A stretch of 64,000 bases of DNA from an uncultured Spirochaetales bacterium (GCA_934277975.1 CAKQWE010000002.1:97843-161842); one strand, 5' to 3'. Shown: positions 41,537-50,601, numbered from the stretch's first letter. Notes: generated by a model from the letters alone, not told the origin. Numbers and translations: made by a program.

Positions 41537-42553
41537 ATGGACAAGAACGAAGAAAGAGATATTCTGAGAATAGAGAACCTCAATGTGCGCTTCGAGACGG
41601 AGGACGGTGTAGTCCATGCTGTCAATGGAATAGACATGAAGCTTGGCTACAGGAAGACCCTTGGGCTTGTTGGAGAGACCGGAGCGGGAAAGACCACAAC
41701 TGCCCTTGCAATGCTAAGGCTTGTTCCAAATCCACCGGGAGTGGTGGAATGCGACCGCCTTGAGATTGACGGACAGGATGTGCGTGGAATGTCAGCATCA
41801 AAGCTCGAGCAGGTGAGGGGAAAGGAGATCTCAATGATCTTCCAGGACCCAATGACGGCCCTCAACCCAGTCTTCACTGTTGGAGAGCAGATCGCCGAAT
41901 CCATTGAAATCCATGAGCACCTTAGCAAGGAGAAGGCACTTGAGAAGGCTGGAGACATGCTTGAGCTTGTTGGAATCCCAAGACAACGTGCAAACGAGTA
42001 CCCTCACCAGTTCTCAGGTGGAATGAAGCAGCGAGTTGTCATTGCAATCGCTTTGGCCTGCAACCCAAAGCTCCTGATTGCTGACGAGCCCACAACGGCC
42101 CTTGACGTTACGATCCAGGCACAGGTACTTGAGCTCATGAACGAACTCAAGGAGAAGTATGACACCTCCATGATCATGATAACCCATGACCTTGGAATCG
42201 TTGCTGAGGTCTGCGACGACGTAGCCGTCATGTACGCAGGAAGAATAGTGGAGCAGGGGTCTTTGGAGGAGGTCTACGGAAAGACCATGCATCCGTATAC
42301 CGAGGGTCTTTTCAATTCCCTTCCGAACATCAAGAACCGTCAGGCCATGCTCAAGCCAATCCATGGTCTCATGCCGGATCCCACGAACCTTCCAGAGGGC
42401 TGTGCCTTTGCTCCAAGATGCAACTATGCAACGGAGGAGTGCAAGAAGGCATGTCCTGCACTTAGGAACGTGGGAGGAACGCACATGGTGGCCTGCGCCC
42501 GCTATGAGAAGGACCCCAACTTCATGATCGACAGGAGGAAGCAGAATGGCTGA
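41537..42553 (+). CDS. Peptide ABC transporter ATPase, OppD-like (system 2)
   Basis: 338 residues. Walker A GETGAGKTT, signature QFSGGMKQR, Walker B LLIADEPTTALD, switch His in MITHDLGIV; C-terminal oligopeptide extension CAFAPRCNYATEEC. AAGGAG lies seven bases before ATG 41537. It overlaps the OppF-like gene by eight bases. Confidence 0.94.
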   Translation: MDKNEERDILRIENLNVRFETEDGVVHAVNGIDMKLGYRKTLGLVGETGAGKTTTALAMLRLVPNPPGVVECDRLEIDGQDVRGMSASKLEQVRGKEISMIFQDPMTALNPVFTVGEQIAESIEIHEHLSKEKALEKAGDMLELVGIPRQRANEYPHQFSGGMKQRVVIAIALACNPKLLIADEPTTALDVTIQAQVLELMNELKEKYDTSMIMITHDLGIVAEVCDDVAVMYAGRIVEQGSLEEVYGKTMHPYTEGLFNSLPNIKNRQAMLKPIHGLMPDPTNLPEGCAFAPRCNYATEECKKACPALRNVGGTHMVACARYEKDPNFMIDRRKQNG

Positions 42554-43520
42554 CAACATCCTGGAAGTAAAGCACCTAAAGAAATACTTCAAGACATCCC
42601 GTGGAATGCTCCATGCCGTGGATGATATAAACTTCACGCTTGAAAGAGGAAAGACCCTTGGCCTTGTTGGAGAGTCCGGATGCGGTAAGTCCACCACCGG
42701 ACGTGTTATCCTTAGGCTTTTGGAACCTACTGATGGTGAGATAATCTTCGAGGGCAAGGACATAAGCAAGCTCTCCAAGTCAGAGATGCGCCACATGCGC
42801 AAGGACATGCAGATCATCTTCCAGGATCCTTTCTCGTCATTGGATCCAAAGAAGACCGTAAGCCAGATCATAGCCGAGCCCATCATCGAGAACAAGATAA
42901 TCAAGGGCAAGCTTGCAAGGGAGGAGCGTGTACTTGAGCTCATGGACACCGTAGGTCTTGCAGAGCGCTACATAAACACATATCCACATGAGCTCGATGG
43001 TGGAAGAAGGCAAAGGATAGGTATTGCCCGTGCGTTGGCAATGGAGCCAAAGCTCATAATCTGCGATGAACCCGTATCCGCTCTGGACGTGTCCATCCAG
43101 GCACAGATTCTGAACCTCCTAAAGGACCTTCAGAAAAAGCTTGGGCTTACGTACATCTTCATAACCCATGACCTCAGCGTCGTGAACCACTTCTCCGACG
43201 ACATAGCGGTCATGTATCTTGGACAGATTGTCGAGAAGGCCCCTGCAGAGGAGCTTTTCGACAATCCTGTGCATCCGTACACTCAGGCGCTTTTGTCTGC
43301 AATCCCAATCCCTGAGCTTGGACATCAGAGACAACGGGTTATGCTCAAGGGTGAGATTACAAGCCCAATCGAGCCCCCTGCGGAGTGTCGTTTTGCAAAA
43401 CGATGCCTTATGTGCAACGAAGAGGTCTGCAAAAAGACAGTTCCTCAGCTTATTGAGATATCGCCCAACCATTTCGTGGCATGTCCTCTCAAGCAGAGGG
43501 AACTTGGCTTCAACGTTTGA
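42546..43520 (+). CDS. Peptide ABC transporter ATPase, OppF-like (system 2)
   Basis: 324 residues. Walker A GESGCGKST, Walker B LIICDEPVSALD, switch His in FITHDLSVV. The signature is ELDGGRRQR with Asp for Ser, as in the system 1 OppF. Extension CRFAKRCLMCNEEVC at the C-terminus. It is the last gene of the operon; AACGTT repeats and a palindrome follow its stop codon. Confidence 0.93.
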   Translation: MADNILEVKHLKKYFKTSRGMLHAVDDINFTLERGKTLGLVGESGCGKSTTGRVILRLLEPTDGEIIFEGKDISKLSKSEMRHMRKDMQIIFQDPFSSLDPKKTVSQIIAEPIIENKIIKGKLAREERVLELMDTVGLAERYINTYPHELDGGRRQRIGIARALAMEPKLIICDEPVSALDVSIQAQILNLLKDLQKKLGLTYIFITHDLSVVNHFSDDIAVMYLGQIVEKAPAEELFDNPVHPYTQALLSAIPIPELGHQRQRVMLKGEITSPIEPPAECRFAKRCLMCNEEVCKKTVPQLIEISPNHFVACPLKQRELGFNV

Positions 43521-43542
43521 TTCGAACGTTTGGCTTAATTCT

Positions 43543-43555
43543 AGGTTCAGAACCT
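43543..43555. other. Perfect palindrome AGGTTCAGAACCT before the DUF2812 gene
   Basis: A 6+1+6 palindrome ending one base before ATG 43557. As RNA it could hide the start region; as DNA it could be an operator. Confidence 0.45.
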
Positions 43556-43556
43556 T

Positions 43557-44741
43557 ATGAAGACCAAAACTGGTTTTCTGCTTCTTACAAGACACTCGGA
43601 TGAAGAGATCACCGACTATCTTCAGAGAAACGCTGAAGATGGTTGGTGGCTTTGTCGTGTGAAGGGGAACCGGTTCGTCTTTGAAAGAAAACCCTACGCA
43701 GGCAAACGCATATGCGCCTACACATTCCTGTCCCGTGACCCTGACAGCCCCACGGAGGTTCAGCTCCGCCACGAATTGCCCCTTCTCAGGAAGCAGGGTT
43801 GGGACATGATATGCATAGGAGGCCCTGAGAACATTGCGGACACCAAACGCCATGTCTTCCTCTACGAGGAGAATCCGAAAATGCAGTCTGAAGCTGAATC
43901 CGGCATGGCATCCCAAGCCGTCCCAATCCCCAAGGCCGATTCCTCTGTGTCCACCAAAAGCCGCGGACGCGGGTTCAGAAAGGCTCTATCCAATATGGTC
44001 CTATGCCTACTATATGTTTCATGTCTTGCATTCGTGTTGGGAAACGACCTTCTAAGGGTCATAAGCAACAATCTCTATCTCGCATTTGCATGTCTTCTTG
44101 CTCTTGCACTTGCGGGGTGTTTGGTGTTGTCTGTACTTGCATTCGTCTCACGCTGCAAGGTCTTGGCCAAGAAGGACGACAGCGGAGAGATTTCGAACAA
44201 AGGATACAGATTCCTTGACCATGCCGCCCGCGCCACGGCGGCAATGCTTGTCTTCATGGTGGCGTTTCTTGTGTTCGACTCCATTTGGGGCAACAACTCC
44301 AGTGTTGGAACAAGAACACAGATAGGGAATGAAAAGGTCGTTCTGTACAGCGATGAAGTGCCTGTAACACTAGAGGTCCTTGGCTCCGATACAACTGGAA
44401 CCTATCGTTCCACCAGGCATGTTTCAAGCAGTGGCTCTCTTGCCTCCTACGACTACTGCTTTGACCAGAGCCTTGGCAACGAAAGTGGAGAACTCAGCTT
44501 CATAAGCTACACTTGCTTTGATGTGCCAAATGCTTTACTAAGGCGCATTGTGACGCACCAAATCATGTCATATGATGGAAGAATAGATGGTGCAATGGCG
44601 CATGAGTTTGAAGTAGATATGGTTTTCATCTCTAGATCCGGCAAACAGGCCATTGTATCCAAAGGAACCAAGACCATTGCCATAAGAAGTGGCTTTGATC
44701 TTGGCTCCAGTGAACTAGCCTGGTTCGCTGCTTTGCTTTAG
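43557..44741 (+). CDS. DUF2812-domain membrane protein
   Basis: 394 residues. The N-terminal DUF2812 part (about 1-110) has FLLLTRHSDEEITDYLQRN, AEDGWWLCRVKGNRFVFER and LRKQGWDMICIGGP. About three membrane helices follow (for example MVLCLLYVSCLAFVLGNDLL and LYLAFACLLALALAGCLVL). The C-terminal about 150 residues are outside or cytosolic with no recognised fold. DUF2812 genes often sit next to a PadR-type regulator; none is present here. No good Shine-Dalgarno precedes the ATG. It is convergent with the dehydrogenase gene, with only two bases between the stop codons. Confidence 0.7.
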   Translation: MKTKTGFLLLTRHSDEEITDYLQRNAEDGWWLCRVKGNRFVFERKPYAGKRICAYTFLSRDPDSPTEVQLRHELPLLRKQGWDMICIGGPENIADTKRHVFLYEENPKMQSEAESGMASQAVPIPKADSSVSTKSRGRGFRKALSNMVLCLLYVSCLAFVLGNDLLRVISNNLYLAFACLLALALAGCLVLSVLAFVSRCKVLAKKDDSGEISNKGYRFLDHAARATAAMLVFMVAFLVFDSIWGNNSSVGTRTQIGNEKVVLYSDEVPVTLEVLGSDTTGTYRSTRHVSSSGSLASYDYCFDQSLGNESGELSFISYTCFDVPNALLRRIVTHQIMSYDGRIDGAMAHEFEVDMVFISRSGKQAIVSKGTKTIAIRSGFDLGSSELAWFAALL

Positions 44742-44743
44742 GT

Positions 44744-45490
44744 CTACACCCTTGCCAATCCGTCAACTCTCAGAACCACTCCCGTTATGTACGAAGCTTC
44801 GTCAGATGCCAGGAACACGAATGCATTTGCAATGTCCTGCGGTTGTCCAAGCCTTCTAAGAGGGATCTGTGCAATAAGAGGTTCAATCACTTCTTTTGGG
44901 ACTGCCTTCATCATGTCGGTTTCTGTGATTCCAGGGGCTACGGCGTTTACACGTATGCCATAAGGGCCAAGCTCCCTTGCAAGCGACAGCGTAAGGCCAT
45001 TGAGTGCGAACTTGGAAGTAGGGTAGGCGCAGCCTGAAGGCTGCCCGTAGACGCTCACGACTGACGATGTATTGAGTATGGCTCCGCCTGATTTCTCCTT
45101 CATGTACTTGGCTGCAACCTTTGATGCATTGAAGACTCCTTTTACATTGAGGTCCATGACCTTCTCGAATGCTTCATCTGAGTACGATTCTAGAGGGGTG
45201 CTGTCTGACATCCCTGCATTGTTCACAAGTATGTCTATGCTTCCAAACCTTTCAACTGCCTTGGCGAACTCGAATTCCACGGATTCAAGGGAGGCAAGGT
45301 TTGGAGTTATCCCAAACACAGGTGCTTGGGGACTCCTTTCAAGTATTTTTGATACCGCCCTGTCAGCCGATTCCTGCGAGCTTGCCGCAAGAACCACCTT
45401 TGCACCTTCCTTAAGGAAGGCTTCCACTGTTGCAAATCCAATTCCCCTGCTGCCTCCTGTTACGATGGCGACTTTGTCCATAAGTCTCAT
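44744..45490 (-). CDS. FabG-like short-chain dehydrogenase
   Basis: 248 residues, a classical SDR: TGGSRGIGFATVEAF cofactor loop, NNAGMSD, catalytic Ser in LNTSSVVSVYG, Tyr and Lys in CAYPTSKFALNG, and the C-terminal SYITGVVLRVDGLARV. The family includes 3-oxoacyl-ACP reductase and glucose/sugar-alcohol dehydrogenases. No fatty-acid genes are adjacent, so FabG function is not implied. ATG 45490 follows AAGGAGG; the 11 codons upstream are not family-like. Confidence 0.85.
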   Translation of the reverse strand: MRLMDKVAIVTGGSRGIGFATVEAFLKEGAKVVLAASSQESADRAVSKILERSPQAPVFGITPNLASLESVEFEFAKAVERFGSIDILVNNAGMSDSTPLESYSDEAFEKVMDLNVKGVFNASKVAAKYMKEKSGGAILNTSSVVSVYGQPSGCAYPTSKFALNGLTLSLARELGPYGIRVNAVAPGITETDMMKAVPKEVIEPLIAQIPLRRLGQPQDIANAFVFLASDEASYITGVVLRVDGLARV

Positions 45491-45552
45491 GCTTTGCCTC
45501 CTTGCGTTCAGTTTATGTGTCAATAGAGGAGTTTTGAAAGCTCCTCCATACG

Positions 45553-45580
45553 AAAAGGACCTACCCTTTCGAGTAGGTCC
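45553..45580 (-). terminator. Terminator of pepF
   Basis: Minus-strand stem GGACCTAC (45573-45580) / GTAGGTCC (45557-45564) followed by TTTTC. It begins 9 bases beyond the pepF stop codon. Confidence 0.85.
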
Positions 45581-45588
45581 TCATTGCA

Positions 45589-47370
45589 TTAGCCTATGCG
45601 TTTTTCAAGCTGCGTAAGGAGGTCTTCGAACTTCCTCACCGCCGCCTCCACAGGAGCCTGTGTTGACATGTCCACACCAGCGCCCTTGAGGGTCTGGATT
45701 GGGAACTTGGATCCACCGGACTTCAGGAATCCAAGGTAATCATCAAGTTCCTGCTTGTCGCCGTTCAGGACTCTCTCTGACAGGGCAATGGCCGCAGAGA
45801 TTCCCGTTGCATACTTGTATACGTAGTATGCGTTGTAGAAGTGAGGAATCCTAAGACCTTCAAGGTCTGAATTTGCCTCAAAGTGCATGTCTGGTCCAAA
45901 GTAGGCCTCAAGCAATCCTCTGTACGTCTTTCTGAGAGAATCCACCGTAAGGGGTTCTCCGTTCTCCTGCTGTGTGTGGCACAAGAGCTCAAACTCTGCG
46001 AACATCGTCTGGCGGAACAGCGTTGCAATGATGTCATCAACCTGCTTTGCTATGATGTAGGTCTTCATCTCTTCGTTTTCTGCATTGTCCATGAAGTACT
46101 TTGCAATGAGCTGTTCGTTGAATGTGGATGCAACCTCGGCTTCGAATATGGTGTAGTCATAGCAGGAGAATGGGTTGTTTCTCTTCGAGTAGTAGCTGTG
46201 CATGCTGTGTCCGCCTTCATGCGCCAGTGTGAATACGTCTCCAAGAACATCCTCCTTGTAGTTCATGAGAATGTACGGTTCTCCAATGAAACCACCGCTT
46301 GAGAAGGCTCCGCTCCTCTTTCCTTTGTTTTCGTAGCGGTCAACCCAGCGGTCCGTTGTAAGGCCTGCATAGATGACATTGGTATAGTCCTTTCCAAGGG
46401 GCTTGAGAGCCTCCTTTACTATCTGAGCCGCTTCTTCATACGTCTTGTGTGTCTTCACTGAGCCTACAAGTGGAACGTATACGTCGTAGTGTCTGAGTTC
46501 ATCCACCTTGAGGACTTTCTTCCTAAGGGCATAGTATCTGTGAAGGATCGGGAAGGCTTTGTGTACGGCCTCTATGAGTCCAGTGTAGACGCTTTTTGGT
46601 ACATCGTCCCTGTAAAGGGCCTTGTCCAACGCCGTCTCGAAACCTCTGACCCTTGCATTGAAGATGTCCTGCTTGACAGACCCTGCATACAGCGTCGCAA
46701 GCGTCTGTTCGTGGCTCTCATATGTCTTGTAGAACTGCTCGTAGGCTCTCCTTCTTACATCTCTGTCTGGGTTTATCATGAACTGGGACCATGTGCTTTG
46801 TGAAAGAGGGGTTCCGTCTATCTCTCCAAAGTTCATGTCAACATTGGTGAGCATTCCAAATGCCTGGGTTGGCGTTTCCTGAAGCTCAGACTGCTTTGCA
46901 AGAAGCTCTTCCTCCTTATGGGATAGCGTGTGGTCCTTCTGTCTGAGAATCTTCGTGAGCATGACTCTATAGTCATCGAACTCCTTTGCCTTCATCCACT
47001 CTTCAAGATTATCGATTGCGATGATTTCAGGTGTCATGAAACTTGTGGCCGCAGCGTAATCGGTATAGACCTGGGTGATGATTCCAATCATCTTCTGGTT
47101 CTCTGGGTCGCTTGCGTCGCCGGAATAGTGAAGCGATGCATAGACGTATGCCTTCTCTACAACTATGGATATGTCTGTATCCCATTTGAGGGCTTCAAGC
47201 AGTTTCTCTGGGCTTTTTCCAAGAGTGCCGCTGAAGGAAGAGGCTTTCTTTATGCTTTCCTGAAGGAGCTTTACGTCCTTCTCCCAGTCCTGTTTGGTTG
47301 CATAGAGTTTTGAAAGGTCCCATTTGTCGGATTCCTTGACTTCGCTTCTCAATGGAATGTTGTTTGCCAT
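45589..47370 (-). CDS. pepF: Oligoendopeptidase F
   Basis: 593 residues, usual for the M3B family. The zinc site is LAHEGGHSMHSYY (HExxH) with a downstream Glu in FEAEVASTFNEQL. It is a cytosolic metallopeptidase that cuts peptides of about 7-17 residues, and would process the products of the two peptide importers in this window. ATG 47370 is nine bases after AAGGAG; the upstream ATG 47379 directly abuts that site. It is followed by a strong terminator. Confidence 0.95.
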   Translation of the reverse strand: MANNIPLRSEVKESDKWDLSKLYATKQDWEKDVKLLQESIKKASSFSGTLGKSPEKLLEALKWDTDISIVVEKAYVYASLHYSGDASDPENQKMIGIITQVYTDYAAATSFMTPEIIAIDNLEEWMKAKEFDDYRVMLTKILRQKDHTLSHKEEELLAKQSELQETPTQAFGMLTNVDMNFGEIDGTPLSQSTWSQFMINPDRDVRRRAYEQFYKTYESHEQTLATLYAGSVKQDIFNARVRGFETALDKALYRDDVPKSVYTGLIEAVHKAFPILHRYYALRKKVLKVDELRHYDVYVPLVGSVKTHKTYEEAAQIVKEALKPLGKDYTNVIYAGLTTDRWVDRYENKGKRSGAFSSGGFIGEPYILMNYKEDVLGDVFTLAHEGGHSMHSYYSKRNNPFSCYDYTIFEAEVASTFNEQLIAKYFMDNAENEEMKTYIIAKQVDDIIATLFRQTMFAEFELLCHTQQENGEPLTVDSLRKTYRGLLEAYFGPDMHFEANSDLEGLRIPHFYNAYYVYKYATGISAAIALSERVLNGDKQELDDYLGFLKSGGSKFPIQTLKGAGVDMSTQAPVEAAVRKFEDLLTQLEKRIG

Positions 47371-47451
47371 TTTTTTCATCTCCTTGTTGCATTCAATATA
47401 TAAAAACAAAATCGAATTACAAAATCTGTCTTGGCTGGTTTTGGCCTTGGT

Positions 47452-48057
47452 TCAGCTTAGCAGTTTCAGCATTGCCCTTGAGGCTTTCCCTCTATGGCTA
47501 TAGAGGTTTTTGTCTCCTTCTGGAAGCAGAGCCATTGGACTTTGGGCTTCGTTGCAGTAGAAGACTGGATCATATCCAAAACCATTTTCGCCTTCTGGTT
47601 GTTCCAGTATTCGTCCTTCTGCTGATTCCTGTACGCAGTAGGTCGTCCATTCGTCCTTGAGAAGGACCATTGCACACACGAAGCGAGCGCTCCGCTTCTC
47701 TTGTGGCAACCCTTCCATTCTTGAAAGGAGTAGGGTGTATTTTTCCTTTGCTCCAAGGATCGTCTTACCATCAGGGCTCCCAAACCTTGCCGTTTTGACC
47801 CCAAGCTGGCCTGGAAGTGCATCCACGATGAGTCCTGAGTCGTCAGCCATGACGGGTATTCCCAGGGCTTTGGTTCCTTTGGCGGCATCAAGCAGGGCCT
47901 TTGCCTTTATCATGGCGTTCTCAATAAAAGTGATGCCGTCTTCTTCGCAATCGAACGAAATGCCAAAGTCCTTTGGAAGAAGTATCTCGTGGCCTATGAA
48001 AAGCTGTTCGATTTCCTTTTTCTTATGCTCGTTGGAGCTTGCAAGAATGATTTTCAT
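47452..48057 (-). CDS. rdgB: XTP/dITP diphosphatase (Ham1/RdgB)
   Basis: 201 residues. It hydrolyses non-canonical purine nucleoside triphosphates (dITP, XTP) to monophosphates. LASSNEHKKKEIEQLF at the N-terminus, VMADDSGLIVDALPGQLG, TARFGSPDGK and ENGFGYDPVFYC are the family motifs. ATG 48057 gives the usual N-terminus; it has no Shine-Dalgarno sequence. The frame continues upstream through the 45-bp dispersed repeat, which is not coding. It may be read from the upstream sigma-like gene. Confidence 0.93.
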   Translation of the reverse strand: MKIILASSNEHKKKEIEQLFIGHEILLPKDFGISFDCEEDGITFIENAMIKAKALLDAAKGTKALGIPVMADDSGLIVDALPGQLGVKTARFGSPDGKTILGAKEKYTLLLSRMEGLPQEKRSARFVCAMVLLKDEWTTYCVQESAEGRILEQPEGENGFGYDPVFYCNEAQSPMALLPEGDKNLYSHRGKASRAMLKLLS

Positions 48058-48090
48058 GGTTTGAGGATAATTCATTTGTCTATCGCTTGC

Positions 48091-48136
48091 AATCCATGTT
48101 CCAATCCACACAAAGCATAGTTTTGAAAGTTCCTCT
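48091..48136 (-). repeat. Dispersed 45-bp repeat, copy 2
   Basis: Reverse complement of 15216-15260 with one extra A (TTGGAACATGGATT versus TTGGACATGGATT). It fills most of the 77-base gap between rdgB and the sigma-like gene and touches the latter's stop codon. Confidence 0.8.
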
Positions 48137-49205
48137 ATATTGTTTTTATATTGAACGCTTCAAATGGTTTGAACCTTGCCACCCTTATGGTTTTGGTTTC
48201 TTTGGATTTTTCTATCATTGAGAGAAGTCCTCCTGAAGTCTTTGCTTCCAATGGTATACCTTCTTCTTCCATAAGGATGGCTTCAAGCAGGTTCCTTACT
48301 GTAAATACGGATGACGATATGGTTCCTTCTGGAATTCCAAGAACTCTGCTTATCACGGGGTATGAAGCTTTTGGTTGTTTTTTCACCAACCTTTTGTTCG
48401 CCATATCCATTCTCCTTTTGTAAAGCTCGATCTTTTCCTGTATAAGCTGCTTTTCATATTCGTCAGGAGCATTGCAGCCTTCTGCGGAGAACTGGTTTTG
48501 ATAGTACATGAACCATGACCAGTTTCTGTTCCTTTTGGTGACATATATGTCCCTTTCCTGCATCTTTCCTGTGCCCTCCAACTCTTCATGGATGCACTCG
48601 TTTACAATGAGCGTTTGGGTGAAGTCGAATCCAAAACAGGTGCAAAGCTTCTCCAACATCGATGATGGAATCGATACCAGTAAAGTACATACGAAAATGA
48701 ACAGGCGTTTTTGAAATGTTGGCCTTTTGCTGCACATGTATCTCAATGCATGGATTGCTCTTTGGTCTCCTATTCCAAACAATTTGTCATCTTTCAGCAG
48801 ATTCTCCCAGTCCAGCTCCCACTTGTCTTCGTAAGTCTCGTTCATATGGTTCCGGAGAGCGACTGCCTCCAACTGGTCTTTCTTCACCTTTGCCGTTAGG
48901 TAATTGAAGGCTTTGAACTCCGCCGTTTTTCCAAGGTATGCATCAAAGTCTAGTTTGTGCGAGTCGTACTTTAGCAGAATCGCTTTCAAAGCCGAATCCA
49001 TTTCAAGCATGAAGCCTGACAATTCGTCTTCCGGAATCAGTTTCCTAATGGAAGGCTGGGTGTAGACCCTGACAAGACACAGGTCCCTTATGGATCTGTA
49101 CAACCTTCTCATGTGTCGTGTTTCGGTAGGGTTCTTCCCTTTCAGTGCTACAAACCTCTGAACCAGGTTTGCCAACCGCCCCTCATTGGAACAGTCTTTG
49201 TTCAT
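48135..49205 (-). CDS. Divergent sigma-70-like or spirochaete-specific protein
   Basis: 356 residues, mostly helical, no membrane segment. The C-terminal part YPVISRVLGIPEGTISSSVF followed by TVRNLLEAIL resembles sigma region 4 (helix-turn-helix: IAxxLGIPxGTVxSRL). The N-terminal part RRLYRSIRDLCLVRVYTQPS may be a region-2-like helix bundle, and RPTFQKRLFIFVCTLLVSIP recalls a spirochaete protein family of unknown function. A role in transcription is inference. ATG 49205 follows AGGGAG with spacing 6. It lies upstream of rdgB with the dispersed repeat between. The gap upstream holds two tandem arrays. Confidence 0.45.
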   Translation of the reverse strand: MNKDCSNEGRLANLVQRFVALKGKNPTETRHMRRLYRSIRDLCLVRVYTQPSIRKLIPEDELSGFMLEMDSALKAILLKYDSHKLDFDAYLGKTAEFKAFNYLTAKVKKDQLEAVALRNHMNETYEDKWELDWENLLKDDKLFGIGDQRAIHALRYMCSKRPTFQKRLFIFVCTLLVSIPSSMLEKLCTCFGFDFTQTLIVNECIHEELEGTGKMQERDIYVTKRNRNWSWFMYYQNQFSAEGCNAPDEYEKQLIQEKIELYKRRMDMANKRLVKKQPKASYPVISRVLGIPEGTISSSVFTVRNLLEAILMEEEGIPLEAKTSGGLLSMIEKSKETKTIRVARFKPFEAFNIKTI

Positions 49206-49351
49206 GGGCTCTCCCTAACCACTCTCCCTAATTCAAGGCTAACACGGGAATTACAATTTGCAAAGCTATTTTTGAAGATTTTTCCCGTCCATTCACGGAA
49301 AGTTGAATGACGGTTGAATCGAGATGGAAGTAGAGCGCTTTAGAGTGCATC

Positions 49352-49391
49352 TGAGTGTACCTGATGATACCTGACCGTACCTAAGTGTCCT
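49352..49391. repeat. Tandem array, 10-bp period
   Basis: TGAGTGTACC, TGATGATACC, TGACCGTACC and TAAGTGTCCT in phase, 30 bases before the 9-bp array. Confidence 0.55.
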
Positions 49392-49420
49392 GCAACTCTG
49401 AATCCAGACCGCATTAGAGC

Positions 49421-49474
49421 GGCTAGAGAGGCCAGAGAGGCCAGAGCGGCCAGAATGGCCAGAGTGGCTAGATG
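49421..49474. repeat. Tandem array, six 9-bp units
   Basis: GGCTAGAGA, GGCCAGAGA, GGCCAGAGC, GGCCAGAAT, GGCCAGAGT and GGCTAGATG. Exact period, high similarity. Lies between the sigma-like gene and the coiled-coil gene terminator. Confidence 0.8.
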
Positions 49475-49527
49475 CATAATGGCAACGCTGCCACCTTGCT
49501 TGCAATCGTGAATAATCCAAAAAAAAC

Positions 49528-49552
49528 AAAAAGCCACCGCATACGCAGTGGC
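49528..49552 (-). terminator. Terminator of the coiled-coil protein gene
   Basis: Minus-strand stem GCCACTGC (49545-49552) / GCGGTGGC (49533-49540) with a 4-base loop, followed by TTTTTG and a further T-run. Confidence 0.85.
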
Positions 49553-49577
49553 CGTAAAGTAAACTAAAGACGAATAC

Positions 49578-49958
49578 TCAAAGGTCTATATCAGGGGTCT
49601 GAATCTCATCTGTGGAGAGATCATCCAAACCAGAGATGTCTCCAAGGTCCAAAGCCGCATCCACCGCGTCCCCACCAAGAGCGGAGAACGCTTCAGCCGT
49701 CTCAAGGTCATCGATGCTGAGATCAAGGTTGTCGAGACCAACTTCGTTGAGGCTTTCAAGGGATGCCTCAATGCTCTTGTTGATGCGCTCCGTATCTTCC
49801 TTGTAGTTGTCTACATAGGCCTGCAGTTCCTGGTTGTGGCTGGTTATGAGTTTTATGTCCCTCTTAAGACCTTCGTTGTCGGTCCTAAGCCTGTTGATGT
49901 ATGCGACTGCCTTCTTGACCCTTTCCTCAAGCAACAGCATGTTTTCATAAACCGTCAT
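49578..49958 (-). CDS. Small coiled-coil protein, ZapB-like
   Basis: 126 residues. Residues 1-70 are a continuous coiled coil (LLLEERVKKAVAYINRLR, then IKLITSHNQELQAYVDNYKE), and the C-terminal 45 residues are strongly acidic (Asp/Leu rich, for example LDNLDLSIDDLETAE). Spirochaete homologues are annotated as cell-division protein ZapB by coiled-coil similarity only. Start ATG 49958 follows GGAGGCAGGAA. It is downstream of the rplT terminator and has its own terminator, so it is a separate message or partial read-through of the ribosomal operon. Confidence 0.65.
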   Translation of the reverse strand: MTVYENMLLLEERVKKAVAYINRLRTDNEGLKRDIKLITSHNQELQAYVDNYKEDTERINKSIEASLESLNEVGLDNLDLSIDDLETAEAFSALGGDAVDAALDLGDISGLDDLSTDEIQTPDIDL

Positions 49959-49986
49959 TTCCTGCCTCCGTATCCCTCATATCTTC

Positions 49987-50014
49987 AAAAAAAGCCTGCA
50001 TTGTTGGTGCAGGC
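49987..50014 (-). terminator. Terminator of the infC-rpmI-rplT operon
   Basis: Minus-strand stem GCCTGCA (50008-50014) / TGCAGGC (49994-50000), followed by TTTTTTT (49987-49993). It begins 10 bases after the rplT stop codon. Confidence 0.92.
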
Positions 50015-50023
50015 TCATGTCCG

Positions 50024-50383
50024 TCAGACGTTGATTGCCTTCTTGGCCGTTGCAACCAAGGCGCTGAATGTTGCCTTGTCTTCAATTGCCATGTTGGAAA
50101 GGACCTTTCTGTTGATTTCGATGTTCGAAACCTTCAGAGCATGCATGAACTGGGAGTAGGTGAGACCCTCAGCCCTGACAGCAGCGGAGATCCTTGCGAT
50201 CCAGAGCTTTCTGAAATCTCTCTTCTTCTCCTTTCTGCCGCGATATGCGTACTGTCCAGCCTTTGCAACTGCATCCTTTGCAATGCGGTTGTTGGTGCTT
50301 CTGCGACCATAGTAACCTTTTGCAAGGTTCATGATCTTCTTACGTCTGTCCTTGTGTTTGGTTCCGTCAACTGCTCTTGGCAT
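50024..50383 (-). CDS. rplT: 50S ribosomal protein L20
   Basis: 119 residues, universal bacterial length. N-terminal [20 protein letters not shown] and [17 protein letters not shown], then [19 protein letters not shown]20 binds 23S rRNA early in assembly and in several bacteria represses this operon by binding its leader RNA. Third gene of infC-rpmI-rplT, 17 bases after rpmI, directly followed by a strong terminator. Confidence 0.98.
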   Translation of the reverse strand: MPRAVDGTKHKDRRKKIMNLAKGYYGRRSTNNRIAKDAVAKAGQYAYRGRKEKKRDFRKLWIARISAAVRAEGLTYSQFMHALKVSNIEINRKVLSNMAIEDKATFSALVATAKKAINV

Positions 50384-50400
50384 AATTCACACCCTCCCAA

Positions 50401-50601
50401 TCATGCATAAGGAAGCATCTTTCTAACGTTCTTTGCTTCCGATTCGGCGAGAATACCAGATGCACGAAGATTTCTCTTGCGCTTGGTGCTCTTCTTGGTG
50501 AGAATATGGCGAAGACCCTGCTTCTTGAACTTGATCTTGCCAGTTCCGGTGACCTTGTACCGCTTTGCAGCGGACTTTCTTGTTTTCATCTTGCTAGACA
50601 T
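50401..50601 (-). CDS. rpmI: 50S ribosomal protein L35
   Basis: 66 residues, typical: [30 protein letters not shown] and a C-terminal [10 protein letters not shown] small basic protein of the large subunit. It lies 72 bases after infC and 17 bases before rplT. Confidence 0.97.
   Translation of the reverse strand: MSSKMKTRKSAAKRYKVTGTGKIKFKKQGLRHILTKKSTKRKRNLRASGILAESEAKNVRKMLPYA

Noticed and set aside
22519..43520. Asp in the ABC signature (ELDGG) of both OppF-like ATPases
   Set aside because: The same substitution is common in OppF/DppF-type proteins of other bacteria, so it is a family trait rather than a defect.
49287..49305. TTCACGGAAAGTTG matching the left end of the ISL3 remnant
   Set aside because: Only 14 bases match, and no opposite end or transposase fragment is nearby; it is probably chance.
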